A stretch of DNA of 64,000 bases, taken from positions 13,378 through 77,377 of the forward strand of contig JAZRPW010000015.1 in the NCBI GenBank assembly GCA_045649405.1, in the 5' to 3' direction. This stretch comes from RUG11462 sp045649405 (GTDB lineage: Bacteria; Bacillota; Clostridia; Oscillospirales; Acutalibacteraceae). Made by a program: the position numbers and the translations under genes. This document shows, one piece after another, positions 1-9,797 of the stretch. The notes under the pieces are model-generated. The model worked only from the letters and a program-made list of their open reading frames with translations, was not told the origin of the DNA and searched no databases. Position 1 is the first letter of the stretch. The number at the start of each line of letters is the position of its first letter.

Positions 1-3000
1 AACTCATTTTAACTTCACCTAAGTACAATGTTTTAAGGTCAAGACTTTCTTTAATTATTACCAGTTCGCCTTCATCATAATAATTTGTTCCGTCAAAATA
101 AGCGATAAAATTAGTCTTATTACTTTCAGGTAATTTAATAGAAGAACCATAACTTAATGTTGCATAATGAACATCATCAATAACAATGTCTAATGGTTGA
201 TTTTCATCAACTTCATTTTTAGCAGTCATTTTTGCAATTTCGGTTATATATTTTGGATAAGTCCAGGTATAAGTGCCTTTATCATAAGTAATTGTAGAAT
301 AATCCCCGTGGTCTTCCCAAATAATTGCTTTTATACCATATTCTTCAAACAACCCAAAAGCATTTTGAACCCAAACTTCTCTAACGTCATCATTAATCCA
401 TCTTGCAAGACCAATTTCGCCGATTACACAAGGCATTCCTTTGTCTAAGAATTTTTGTGTTAAGCCATCTAAAGTTGCATAATAATGTGCAGGATTTGTT
501 GACTCAATATACCAGTGAACTGATGGAATAATGTGGTCATCTGTTGCAACACTTGGTAACCATAATTTATTGATTTGATGCAAATCTTTTTGGCCACCAT
601 AAGTTTGAATCATCAAATATCTTCTATTGTTATTGCCACCACTTGCTCTTACAGTTTCATAAAACGCTTTGTTTAATAAATTTAATTTATCAAAATAAGA
701 AGTATCATGACCATACCAGTCGCCATTGCCATCTTCTGTTGTAGTAAGATCTTGCGCTCTTATTTCATTCAATGATTCAAAAATCAACTTTTCGTCATAT
801 TCTTCAAATCTTTCACAAATTTGCTCCCAAACACGAGATAAAATTGCTTCTGCATTATCATAATCAGGATTTGAAGGGTGAACATTGAAATAATAGTCAG
901 AGTCGTGATGAGTATTGATAACAATATACTTGAATCCAGCTGTATAACACATATCAACAACTTCCTGAATTCTGTCCATAAAGTCATCATCAATGGTATA
1001 ATTATTATTTGGATTTATAAATGCATACCAAGTAATAGGAATTCTAATGGTATTAAAACTTTTAGCAACCAAGTCAAACAAATCTTGTGTTACATAGTCA
1101 TACCATCTTGCCATATGCTCATGTTCATAGACTGTGAGGTCGCCATAACCCTTACCTTCTTTATGAGCATCAAATGTATTACCCAAGTTCCAACCTGCAG
1201 TCATACCATCAACATAATCAACTGCATTTCTAATAAAGTCAGTTTGAACCCTTGAAATTTTTGTTGTTTCATCAAAAGCGTTTTCATGAACAGATACAAC
1301 ATTATTTACATTAACGCTCAACAATGACTTGCAATTAACAAAAGCGTAAGCCAAGATTTTTCTTAAAGAACTTTCAAAAATTACTGATGATAAGTTTTCA
1401 CAGCCATAAAAAGCATATTCATCAATGATTCTAACATTACCTTCAAATCTAATTGAAGTAAGTGTTTTGTTATCTTTGAATGCATTTTTATCAATGTTTT
1501 CAACAATATAATCATCTATTATAGATGGAATTAAAATATTTCCACCATTACCTTTATAGCCACAAATTGTTGCAATTTCTTTGACAATGTAATATTCAAA
1601 TTCACTATTTGTGGTTGGATAGTTTTTGTATCTATTATTTGAAACATATTTGTAAGAATAACTGTTTCTTGTTGTATAAGCTTCATCAGATAAATCTGCT
1701 ACAAAATTGCAGTTATAAAACGCATTTTCGCCAATTGATGTAATATAATCGCCAAAATAGAATTCTTTGATTTCTGTACAGTTGTAAAATGCTGATGCTG
1801 CAATTGTTAACAGCTCATCGTAAACATCAACTCTTTCAAGTGATGTACAACCAGAAAAAGCGCTTTCTCCAATTTTTTGAACAGATTTCATTGAAACTGA
1901 CTTAAGTGATGTACAGTTTTTAAAAGCAGACGACTCAATTGTAACAATAGTTTGTGGTACTAAAACCGTTTTAATCGTTGCATTATCTTTTAATGCATCG
2001 CTACCAATGATAGAAACATCAGTTCCATCAATAGTTGAAGGTATTACAATATCTTTAGAATTGCCTTTATAACTTAAAATTTTAACACTTTTTGTCTCGT
2101 TCTTGAAATCAAAATAATATTCAAAATCATTATAAATATCAATATAATCAATTAAATTATTATTACAATAATCTTTGATATAATCACTATTAATATTGGC
2201 GTACAACGAAGTGCAACCTTCAAAAGCAGTGCTTGAAACATTAGTGCATGTTTTTGGAAACGTTACATTTGTAAGTTTAACACAACCTTTAAACGCATTA
2301 TCTTCAACCGCATTTAAACCATTACCAAAAGTAACAGTAGTTAAATTTGGATCATTTGCAAAAGCATTTGCTTCGATAGTTGTAACAGAATCAGGAATTA
2401 CCACATTTCTTAAAGTCAAACTTCCTGATAAAGCGCCTTCTTTAATTGTTGTTACAGGACAACCTTTATATTCAGGTAAAATTTCAACATCTTCAAGTCT
2501 TAATCTATAACCTACAACCGATGCAGTACCATCGCCATTAAGTTCATAATTTATATCACCAAGTTTTTCTTGGATTGTGTGTAATTCATCAATATAGCAT
2601 GCATTAGTGTTTCCGGCTGTTTTATAAAAGATTCTTGTAATATTACTTAAATCTCCATTTGAAACAAGATTTTTATAATAAATTGTGTACCAAGTACCTG
2701 TCGAAGTCCAAGGTAATGAATACGAATATTTGACAGTAGTATCAGCTGCAAATTGAATAGTACCACCGCTGCCTTTAAACCAAAAACGAACACCATCTCC
2801 ATCAAGATGAACACCGTTATAACCTCTCCACAATTGGTTACCATCAGAATGAGCCCAGTTCATAGTACCGAATGAATTCAAGTTAAATGCAGTACCTTCG
2901 CCAACATAACCTGCAACTTGTCTATTGAGATAATATCTTTCATCAGACCCACATATGTAGGTGTTATAATTTGCGAGAACTGTTTTAACTTCGTAATCTT

Positions 3001-6000
3001 GCATTTGTGGGTAATCTTTTATAATAAAGTTAGATGAAGGTTCTGCCTCAACAAAAGCATCAGTTTTCTTGAACGAGAAATAATCAATCCTAATTTCAAA
3101 ACTTGCATTTGGTGCAAAACTTAACTTTAATTCAGTTGGACCATCAAAATAATTCTTTGTAATTTGCAAAGTTCCGATTGCTGCTTTCGTAAAATGTAAT
3201 GAAGAATAGTTTGCGTCAGTAAACGGAACGTTAACATATTTTCTTAAATTATTTAGCGCAACGTGATATTTTGTGTTACAAACCTTTGCATAAATCATTG
3301 CATAAACATCATATTCTCCAACTTCAAGTTCAGGCAATTCAAAAGAAATGTAATCAACCTTTGAAGTATTAGCAACATAACTTCTGTTCCCGTCCGAAGT
3401 TGTTCCAACCGTTGCACTACCAGCAGAAGTTTTTGGATTTAAATCTTCTGCCTGCAAAATTATTTCATTATCTGGATAATGATAAACCGTTATTGGAGAA
3501 AACTTAAACTTAACATTTTTAATTGCAGAAGACCCTGTTACTTTAACGTTTATCGTTGTAACCTCTTCTGGATTTTCAATATTTTCAGCATTCAACAACA
3601 TTGTTTCAGTTGTACCTGTTCCATAAATATATTGTTTAATGCTCTTTCCTATTCCATAAAAAGTTATTTGTACTTGTGCGGTTGCATCTTCACCGGAAGA
3701 ATTATGACAACTTATATTCTCAACATTGATTTGCAAGAAACCAGAGCCATTTTTAGCTTTATTTACTGCCTTTGCAAATTGTTCAGGGTCTGCGTTGTAA
3801 TTAATGCTAAATGGATTTTTATTAGCAGATGAACCATAAGTTGAAGATAAAGTTACAGAACCATCTTCAAAATATTCTGCTTTTGTTACAGATTCATTAA
3901 TAAATCTTTTTGATGAGAATTTATAAGCCTGTTCATCATTTTCATAACTGTCAGCAGCAGTTGTTTCAGGACCAAAAGTGAAAAACTCATCTATGTAAAT
4001 AGTTTTATTAGAAGCGCTTGTCATAAACTGAACAGTATAATCGGTGTCTTTAATATTTTTGCGAATATCGCTATTCATATCAGCCTTAAAATGCATATTA
4101 GAATACTTGCCATAGTAATAGAAAGTTACCCATCTACCTTCTGTGCAAGGGTCTAAATAAATTTCTGCAATGATATTTATGTCAGACGCTCTTCTTATTC
4201 TAACTGTATGACGAATATCGGTTTTATACCAGAACATAAAACCAATGCCGTCTAATCTAACCTTGTTAACACCAACTTTTTCATAAGCACCTTGCTTTGA
4301 AACAATTGCTAATGAAGATTTGTCATAATAATTGCCTTCTTCGGAGCATAAAGTACCAGAACCACCATTAGTTGATTTATCGTAAGTTCCATAAACACTC
4401 TTTACTTCAAAATGAGCTGGTATTGGATAGTTTTTGTCAGCAATTTGCTCATATGGAAGTCCGTGTAATTTTAGCGGTCTTGACTCCATTTCTTTTCCGC
4501 AATAAATGCAAGTTTTAACTTCAATACCATCACTATCATTAGTTGCCTCTACTTTAACCGTCCAGTTAGATGCAGCGTGACAATTTTTATATTTATCGCC
4601 ATCAAAAACAATAGATTTAGGTTCAATATCAAACACATTAACGCTTTGTTCCATTGTAGTTAAATCATTAGCGTAATAAACCGTTTTGTCATTATTGTTT
4701 CTTGTAAGACCAACACACGCCACGGTTGGAATTTTGCCAAGAACATTACTTTCATCATTTGAATAATCATTTGTAATCCAAGTGTTGCCAGTGATTTTAG
4801 GACCAAGTTTTGAATTTGGTTTAGCAATGCTTACAAGATATCTATAAGAAGTGTCAAAAACATTATTTCTAATTACTGTGTTTTCATCACTTGGCAAACA
4901 AAAATCATAAGCACTAATACAAGCAGCAGCACTTGTGTTACTACCTAATCTGTTGTCATATTGGAAATTGTAACCTGCAAATCTTAATATATTATCTTCA
5001 AAAGTACAGTTTACTAATTTGCTATCATCATTAGTATTAGTTCCGTCATACTTTAACGCTTCATCGCCAAGCCAAAGTTCAATGTCATATTGACAATATT
5101 CCACCAAATTGTTAGAGAAAGCGATGTTCGTGAAAACACTATTATTTCCTTGGCAAGTTAACCCTGCATCGTAACATTGGTAAACCCAACAGTTGTCAAT
5201 AATCGCATTGTCAGTTGAGCCGTAAAATTCAATACCATTACCATATCTAACAAAGTTTGAGTATCCTTTTAATTCGCTACCACCAATATAACCCACTTCA
5301 CAGTTTGTTATTGTGTTATTTTTGCTACCATTATTAAATGATATGCCAAGGGCACCTGTGTAACGAATACACAAGTTATCAACTCTAATATTGCTATTTG
5401 GGCCGCCTGAGAGAATATTTCTGCCATCACAAATCTCAATGTCTTCAAAAAACAATCCTGGATTTCCTTGTGAATAATACAAATACAAACAATTATTCTC
5501 TGCATCTTCCCAAAAATCATAATCTTTTTGTAAATTGTTTTCTCTTAAATAATTACCACAATACTTGCCAAAATCAAAAACAATGTTACCGATATTTTCA
5601 ACTTCACTTTCAAGTTGCACTTTCCAAACATTTTCAATTGATGTTGCCTGCCAAAAACTTTCATCAGCATAGTTATAAGCACTGCCAAAAAGTGCAGGTT
5701 TAGCGCCAATACCATAAGCACCATAAGAAAGCCCATTCATCATTACAAAATGAGCATTTCTATATACACCACCTCGTTCAAAAAGAACAACATCTCCATA
5801 ATTAAACCAATTATAATTCCACAAATTATTAGTTGATTTCCATGCGGTTTCTGGCGAACGACCATCATTAGCATCATCACCATTTTGGGAAATATAAAAA
5901 GTTGTATTTCCTTCTTTTGCAACAGTGACAACGCTCTTAGAATTTACAATTTCTAACCTTTTTTTCTCGGCTTTGTCGTCATAACTGCTATGTTGTTCCC

Positions 6001-6127
6001 AAAACAAAGTTGCAGTATTAGTTTCTTCAATAGTTGGAGCTCCTTTTACAGCAACAATTGTTAAATTTGAAAAAATAACAGTTAAACAAAGCGTTAACGA
6101 TGTTAACAATTTAATATATTTTTTCAT
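1..6127 (-). CDS. Giant secreted multidomain protein with beta-helix, LRR_5 repeats and GH5 glycosidase (3' end beyond window)
   Basis: An uninterrupted reverse frame of 2042 codons starts at ATG 6127 behind GGAGG and runs off the left edge, so the C-terminus is missing. Domains in order: Sec signal peptide (about 1-28); right-handed parallel beta-helix of the secreted polysaccharidase type (about 65-490); a CxxC knuckle near 540; a jelly-roll, carbohydrate-binding-like region (560-720); a CBM6/35-like module (880-1020); another jelly-roll-like region (1040-1180); BspA-type leucine-rich LRR_5 repeats (1185-1610); and a GH5 cellulase-like (beta/alpha)8 domain (1620-1960) with AGWNLGNTFDA, THHD, acid/base E1788 in LNE and nucleophile E1904 in IGE. 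Expected role is extracellular hydrolysis of plant beta-glucan or mannan with binding to substrate or cell surface. Substrate and anchoring (dockerin or wall anchor) cannot be judged because the end is cut off. Family calls are from motifs read by eye. Confidence 0.85.
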   Translation of the reverse strand, partial: MKKYIKLLTSLTLCLTVIFSNLTIVAVKGAPTIEETNTATLFWEQHSSYDDKAEKKRLEIVNSKSVVTVAKEGNTTFYISQNGDDANDGRSPETAWKSTNNLWNYNWFNYGDVVLFERGGVYRNAHFVMMNGLSYGAYGIGAKPALFGSAYNYADESFWQATSIENVWKVQLESEVENIGNIVFDFGKYCGNYLRENNLQKDYDFWEDAENNCLYLYYSQGNPGLFFEDIEICDGRNILSGGPNSNIRVDNLCIRYTGALGISFNNGSKNNTITNCEVGYIGGSELKGYSNFVRYGNGIEFYGSTDNAIIDNCWVYQCYDAGLTCQGNNSVFTNIAFSNNLVEYCQYDIELWLGDEALKYDGTNTNDDSKLVNCTFEDNILRFAGYNFQYDNRLGSNTSAAACISAYDFCLPSDENTVIRNNVFDTSYRYLVSIAKPNSKLGPKITGNTWITNDYSNDESNVLGKIPTVACVGLTRNNNDKTVYYANDLTTMEQSVNVFDIEPKSIVFDGDKYKNCHAASNWTVKVEATNDSDGIEVKTCIYCGKEMESRPLKLHGLPYEQIADKNYPIPAHFEVKSVYGTYDKSTNGGSGTLCSEEGNYYDKSSLAIVSKQGAYEKVGVNKVRLDGIGFMFWYKTDIRHTVRIRRASDINIIAEIYLDPCTEGRWVTFYYYGKYSNMHFKADMNSDIRKNIKDTDYTVQFMTSASNKTIYIDEFFTFGPETTAADSYENDEQAYKFSSKRFINESVTKAEYFEDGSVTLSSTYGSSANKNPFSINYNADPEQFAKAVNKAKNGSGFLQINVENISCHNSSGEDATAQVQITFYGIGKSIKQYIYGTGTTETMLLNAENIENPEEVTTINVKVTGSSAIKNVKFKFSPITVYHYPDNEIILQAEDLNPKTSAGSATVGTTSDGNRSYVANTSKVDYISFELPELEVGEYDVYAMIYAKVCNTKYHVALNNLRKYVNVPFTDANYSSLHFTKAAIGTLQITKNYFDGPTELKLSFAPNASFEIRIDYFSFKKTDAFVEAEPSSNFIIKDYPQMQDYEVKTVLANYNTYICGSDERYYLNRQVAGYVGEGTAFNLNSFGTMNWAHSDGNQLWRGYNGVHLDGDGVRFWFKGSGGTIQFAADTTVKYSYSLPWTSTGTWYTIYYKNLVSNGDLSNITRIFYKTAGNTNACYIDELHTIQEKLGDINYELNGDGTASVVGYRLRLEDVEILPEYKGCPVTTIKEGALSGSLTLRNVVIPDSVTTIEANAFANDPNLTTVTFGNGLNAVEDNAFKGCVKLTNVTFPKTCTNVSSTAFEGCTSLYANINSDYIKDYCNNNLIDYIDIYNDFEYYFDFKNETKSVKILSYKGNSKDIVIPSTIDGTDVSIIGSDALKDNATIKTVLVPQTIVTIESSAFKNCTSLKSVSMKSVQKIGESAFSGCTSLERVDVYDELLTIAASAFYNCTEIKEFYFGDYITSIGENAFYNCNFVADLSDEAYTTRNSYSYKYVSNNRYKNYPTTNSEFEYYIVKEIATICGYKGNGGNILIPSIIDDYIVENIDKNAFKDNKTLTSIRFEGNVRIIDEYAFYGCENLSSVIFESSLRKILAYAFVNCKSLLSVNVNNVVSVHENAFDETTKISRVQTDFIRNAVDYVDGMTAGWNLGNTFDAHKEGKGYGDLTVYEHEHMARWYDYVTQDLFDLVAKSFNTIRIPITWYAFINPNNNYTIDDDFMDRIQEVVDMCYTAGFKYIVINTHHDSDYYFNVHPSNPDYDNAEAILSRVWEQICERFEEYDEKLIFESLNEIRAQDLTTTEDGNGDWYGHDTSYFDKLNLLNKAFYETVRASGGNNNRRYLMIQTYGGQKDLHQINKLWLPSVATDDHIIPSVHWYIESTNPAHYYATLDGLTQKFLDKGMPCVIGEIGLARWINDDVREVWVQNAFGLFEEYGIKAIIWEDHGDYSTITYDKGTYTWTYPKYITEIAKMTAKNEVDENQPLDIVIDDVHYATLSYGSSIKLPESNKTNFIAYFDGTNYYDEGELVIIKESLDLKTLYLGEVKMS

Positions 6128-6157
6128 ATACAATCCTCCATATTTATATTTAATCCT

Positions 6158-6163
6158 ATTATA
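6158..6163 (-). promoter_or_regulatory. Probable -10 box for the GH5 protein gene
   Basis: On the reverse strand a perfect TATAAT lies about 30 bases before the start codon, downstream of the tsf terminator, so the gene appears to have its own promoter. No convincing -35 hexamer is seen at 16-18 bases. Confidence 0.45.
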
Positions 6164-6214
6164 ACACAAAATATTTCAAAATGGAATAGCGTTTTGTAAA
6201 CATTTTGATTGCAA

Positions 6215-6248
6215 AATAAAAAGCTCGGTTTTTCAACCGAGCTTTTAA
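6215..6248 (-). terminator. Rho-independent terminator of rpsB-tsf
   Basis: A 10-bp stem (AAGCTCGGTT pairing with AACCGAGCTT, four-base loop) is flanked by A/T runs and lies just after the tsf stop codon. It separates tsf from the GH5 gene downstream. Confidence 0.85.
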
Positions 6249-6255
6249 AATAAAC

Positions 6256-7170
6256 TTATTTAATCATATTAGCGATTTCTTCAGCAAAGTTTTCTTCTTT
6301 CTTTTCAATGCCTTCGCCTTTTTCAAATCTTGTGTAAGCAGTAATTTTGATATCAGCGCCAAGTTCTTTAGCAACCTTTTCAACATACTTGCCAACTGTG
6401 TAATCGCCATCAATAGCAAAAACTTGTTCAACTAAGCAATTTTCTTTGTAATATTTGCCGATTTTACCTTCAACAATTTTACCAAGAACTTGCTCTGGTT
6501 TGTTTGCCATTTTTGGATCTTCTTTCATTTGAGCAATCATGATGTCTTTTTCTTTTTCGATTACTTCAGCAGGAACTGATGCTTCATCGAGATAAGCTGG
6601 GTTCATAGCAGCAATGTGCATTGCTACGTTTTTACCGAGAGCTTTGAATTCATCTGTATTAGCAACATCATCAGTTGTATCAAATTCAACAAGAACACCA
6701 ATTCTACCGCCACCGTGAATGTAAGTAGCACACTTACCTTCTGTACGATAGAAACGACGAACTTTCATATTTTCTCTAACTTGTAAGAAGAGCTCTTGAA
6801 CCATTTCTTCAACAGTTTTACCATCTTCTTTACAAGCAAGAAGAGCTTCAACGTCAGCAGGGTTCTGTTTAACAACAACATCCAAAACTTTTGCACAAAG
6901 TGCTTTGAATGGGTCGCCACCAGCAACGAAGTCTGTTTCAGCATTGATTTCCAACATTGCAGCAACATTGCCATCAACAACTGCAACAACTTGACCTTCT
7001 GCTGCAACTCTTGAAGATTTTTTAGCTTGTGAAGCAAGACCTTTTTCTCTCAAAAAGTCAATTGCTTTTTCCATATCACCATCACACTCAACAAGCGCTT
7101 TTTTGCAGTCCATCATACCACAACCAGTGCTTTCTCTGAGTGCTTGAACGTCTTTTGCTGTAAAAGCCAT
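6256..7170 (-). CDS. tsf: Translation elongation factor Ts
   Basis: EF-Ts, 304 residues, the guanine nucleotide exchange factor that regenerates EF-Tu-GTP in the cytoplasm. The N-terminal UBA-like region contains the typical LRESTGCGMMDCKKAL segment, and the family signature TDFVA (residues about 79-83) that contacts EF-Tu is present. Length is usual. The start is an ATG with AGGAGG about 8 bases upstream. It follows rpsB by 34 bases in the standard rpsB-tsf operon and ends at a strong terminator. Confidence 0.97.
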   Translation of the reverse strand: MAFTAKDVQALRESTGCGMMDCKKALVECDGDMEKAIDFLREKGLASQAKKSSRVAAEGQVVAVVDGNVAAMLEINAETDFVAGGDPFKALCAKVLDVVVKQNPADVEALLACKEDGKTVEEMVQELFLQVRENMKVRRFYRTEGKCATYIHGGGRIGVLVEFDTTDDVANTDEFKALGKNVAMHIAAMNPAYLDEASVPAEVIEKEKDIMIAQMKEDPKMANKPEQVLGKIVEGKIGKYYKENCLVEQVFAIDGDYTVGKYVEKVAKELGADIKITAYTRFEKGEGIEKKEENFAEEIANMIK

Positions 7171-7204
7171 AAGAACAATCCTCCTATTTTTAAATCAATT
7201 AAAA

Positions 7205-7975
7205 TTATTCAGCAGCTTCTTCAACTACTGCTTCTTCAACAACTTCTTCTGCTACTTCTTCAACAGCTTCTGCTTTGAGTTCAGGAGCGTCTTCACCTTG
7301 TCTGCCTTCGATAACAGCACAAGCGATTGTGTGAGCAATGAGTTTAACTGCACGAATAGCATCGTCATTACCAGGAATTACGTAATCAATTTCATCTGGG
7401 TCACAGTTAGTGTCAACGATAGCAACGATTGGAATACCAAGTTTTTTAGCTTCCAAAACTGCGATTCTTTCTTTTCTTGGGTCAACTACGAATAAAGCGC
7501 CAGGGAGCTTTTTCATGTCTTTGATGCCGCCCATGAATTTTTCAAGTCTTTCAATTTCGCCTTGAAGTTTGATTACTTCTTTTTTAGGGAGAAGTTCAAA
7601 TGTACCGTCTTCTTCCATTTTACGAAGTTGTTCAAGTCTTTTGATTCTACGACGAATAGTTGTGAAGTTAGTCATCATACCGCCGAGCCATCTTGCGTTA
7701 ACATATGGCATACCGCAGAATTCAGCTTCTTCTTTAACAGAATCAATAGCTTGTTTCTTTGTGCCTACGAAAAGAACGTCTTTTCCTTCAGCTGAGAGGT
7801 CACGAATTAAATTATAAGCTTCCTCTAATTTTTTAACGGTTTTTTGCAAGTCAATAATGTAAATACCGTTTCTTTCTGTGAAAATGTACTCAGCCATTTT
7901 CGGATTCCAACGTCTTGTTTGGTGACCAAAATGAACACCAGCTTCAAGAAGTTGTTTCATTGAGATTACTGACAT
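7205..7975 (-). CDS. rpsB: 30S ribosomal protein uS2
   Basis: Ribosomal protein S2, 256 residues from ATG 7975. It has the conserved MSVISMKQLLEAGVHFGHQ N-terminus with TRRWNPKM after it, and a central segment with FVGTKKQA and VNARWLGG. An in-frame ATG at 7990 would add five residues, but that stretch contains the GGAGG ribosome binding site (7984-7988), which is 8 bases before 7975, so 7975 is the start. The C-terminal tail is acidic and Ala/Glu/Val-rich, as often seen in Clostridia. First gene of rpsB-tsf. Confidence 0.97.
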   Translation of the reverse strand: MSVISMKQLLEAGVHFGHQTRRWNPKMAEYIFTERNGIYIIDLQKTVKKLEEAYNLIRDLSAEGKDVLFVGTKKQAIDSVKEEAEFCGMPYVNARWLGGMMTNFTTIRRRIKRLEQLRKMEEDGTFELLPKKEVIKLQGEIERLEKFMGGIKDMKKLPGALFVVDPRKERIAVLEAKKLGIPIVAIVDTNCDPDEIDYVIPGNDDAIRAVKLIAHTIACAVIEGRQGEDAPELKAEAVEEVAEEVVEEAVVEEAAE

Positions 7976-8036
7976 AATAATGTCCTCCATAATAAAAAAT
8001 TTGTTATTACCGCCGAATTAATCAACCCTTTTCACC

Positions 8037-8052
8037 CTTGAATTTCTTCAAG
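8037..8052 (-). promoter_or_regulatory. Hairpin in the rpsB leader
   Basis: Read on the reverse strand, CTTGAA-GAAA-TTCAAG forms a perfect 6-bp stem closed by a GAAA (GNRA) tetraloop, about 60 bases before the rpsB start and inside its transcribed leader. This could be part of an autoregulatory structure bound by S2; that role is inference. Confidence 0.4.
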
Positions 8053-8092
8053 ACACGGCAAAAAAGTCATAATTCGTGAGTATTACCGAACA

Positions 8093-8121
8093 ATTATAGC
8101 ACAAGTTGTTCAAAAAAGCAA
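8093..8121 (-). promoter_or_regulatory. Sigma-A promoter of rpsB-tsf
   Basis: Reverse strand: -35 TTGCTT (8116-8121), 17-base spacer, perfect -10 TATAAT (8093-8098) preceded by an extended TGC. It gives an untranslated leader of about 110 bases. Confidence 0.75.
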
Positions 8122-8133
8122 GTGTTTTTTTAA

Positions 8134-9498
8134 TTAATTTTTCAACGCTTGCATTGGGGCTGGAATTTGTCCGCCTCTGTGAATAAACTGTGCAGGAGAT
8201 GCTGTATTAATTGGCATAATTGGAGCATAACCAAAAAGTCCACCATAATTAACAGTGTCACCTATTGTTTTGCCAATTGCAGGGATAACACGAACAGCAG
8301 TTGTTTTAAAGTTAACCATACCAATTGCTGCTTCATCTGCAATCAAAGCAGAGATTACTTCATCAGGTGTGTCACCTGGAATTGCAATCATATCAAGACC
8401 AACAGAACATACTGCAGTCATTGCTTCCAATTTTTCCAAAGTTAAAACGCCTTTTTCAGCCGCTTTAATCATACCATCATCTTCAGAAACTGGAATAAAT
8501 GCGCCTGAAAGGCCACCAACGTGACTAGATGCCATTACGCCACCTTTTTTAACTGCATCATTAAGAAGTGCAAGACAAGCAGTTGTACCACAACAACCAC
8601 AAGTTTCAAGACCCATTTCTTCCAAAATATTAGCAACCGAGTCGCCGATCGCAGGTGTTGGCGCTAATGACAAGTCAACAATACCAAATTGAACACCAAG
8701 GCGCTCACTTGCTTCCATAGCAACAAGTTGGCCCATTCTTGTAATTTTAAATGCAGTTCTTTTTACCAAGTCTGCAACACCTGTAATATCAAGTTTTTTT
8801 GCTTCTTCGGTTGCAAGTGCTGCACGAACAACACCAGGGCCGGAAACACCAACATTGATTACACAGTCAGGCTCGCCAGCACCGTGGAAAGCACCTGCCA
8901 TAAATGGGTTAACTTCTGGAGCATTACAAAATACAACTAATTTTGAAGCACCAACTGATTCTCTATCTGCAGTAAGAATGGCTGCTTGTTTTACGATTTT
9001 ACCCATCATTTTAACAGCATCCATATTAATACCTGTTTTAGTTGAACCAATGTTAACAGATGAACAAACACGCTCTGTTGAAGCGAGTGCTTCAGGAATT
9101 GATTCAATAAGCGCATAGTCGCCATTAGCAAAGCCTTTTTGAACAAGCGCTGAATAACCACCAATAAAATTAACACCTACTGTTTTTGCCGCTTTTTCAA
9201 GAGCAAATGCAAACTTAACAATGTTTGAAGTTTGACAAGCAGATGCAAGCATTGCAATTGGAGTTACAGAAATTCTTTTATTAACAATTGGAATGCCATA
9301 TTTATTTTCAATCTCTTCACAAACAGGAACAAGATTGCAAGCATATCTTGTGATTTTGTCATAAACCTTTTCACATGCTTTATCAATATCACTATCAATA
9401 CAATCAAGCAATGAAATACCCATTGTTACAGTTCTAACATCAAGGTTTTCATTTTGTATCATATTAATGGTTTCTAAAATATCTTTTGTATTAAGCAT
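8134..9498 (-). CDS. PFL family protein, UPF0210 (DUF711)
   Basis: A 454-residue cytoplasmic protein of the UPF0210/DUF711 family, recognised by overall sequence (the TVTMGISLLDC opening, the CNAPEVNPFMAGAFHG region, the ETCGCCGTTACLALLNDAV segment with clustered Cys, and the long Gly/Ala-rich C-terminal half). The family is distantly related to pyruvate-formate-lyase-type folds and its biochemical role is not established. It starts 12 bases after the ACT-domain gene, a pairing conserved in many Firmicutes, where the ACT protein is a likely regulator of this one. No terminator is seen at its end, only a short gap before the rpsB promoter. Confidence 0.9.
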   Translation of the reverse strand: MLNTKDILETINMIQNENLDVRTVTMGISLLDCIDSDIDKACEKVYDKITRYACNLVPVCEEIENKYGIPIVNKRISVTPIAMLASACQTSNIVKFAFALEKAAKTVGVNFIGGYSALVQKGFANGDYALIESIPEALASTERVCSSVNIGSTKTGINMDAVKMMGKIVKQAAILTADRESVGASKLVVFCNAPEVNPFMAGAFHGAGEPDCVINVGVSGPGVVRAALATEEAKKLDITGVADLVKRTAFKITRMGQLVAMEASERLGVQFGIVDLSLAPTPAIGDSVANILEEMGLETCGCCGTTACLALLNDAVKKGGVMASSHVGGLSGAFIPVSEDDGMIKAAEKGVLTLEKLEAMTAVCSVGLDMIAIPGDTPDEVISALIADEAAIGMVNFKTTAVRVIPAIGKTIGDTVNYGGLFGYAPIMPINTASPAQFIHRGGQIPAPMQALKN

Positions 9499-9510
9499 TT
9501 AACTTTCCCC

Positions 9511-9780
9511 TTATATTCTGTGCATTGAATTAAAAATGTCTTCGTGCATTACTTCAATTTTCATGCCCATTTCCTCGCCGAGTTTTTTCATTTCTTCCTT
9601 AAACTCGCCAAAATCAACTGAACAATTTGTTGTGTCAGTCAACATAATCATTGTGAAAATATCTTGCATTACAGTTTGAGTTACGTCATCAACATTAACG
9701 TTAAATTCAGCACATTTTGTTGAAACTTTTGCCAAAATACCAACTGTGTCTTTACCAATTACTGAAATTACTGCTTTCAT
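9511..9780 (-). CDS. ACT domain protein, UPF0237 family
   Basis: An 89-residue single ACT domain (beta-alpha-beta-beta-alpha-beta): the first strand is MKAVISVIGKD followed by TVGILAKVS, the usual ligand-binding turn, and VDDVTQTVM is typical of UPF0237. ACT domains bind amino acids or similar small ligands and regulate partner enzymes. The location directly upstream of the UPF0210 gene suggests a regulatory subunit for that protein. ATG start with AAGGGG upstream. The ligand is unknown. Confidence 0.9.
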   Translation of the reverse strand: MKAVISVIGKDTVGILAKVSTKCAEFNVNVDDVTQTVMQDIFTMIMLTDTTNCSVDFGEFKEEMKKLGEEMGMKIEVMHEDIFNSMHRI

Positions 9781-9797
9781 TTTAAAATCCCCTTTTA

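Noticed and set aside
7976..7990. Five-residue N-terminal extension of S2
   Set aside because: Those bases are the Shine-Dalgarno sequence of the start at 7975.
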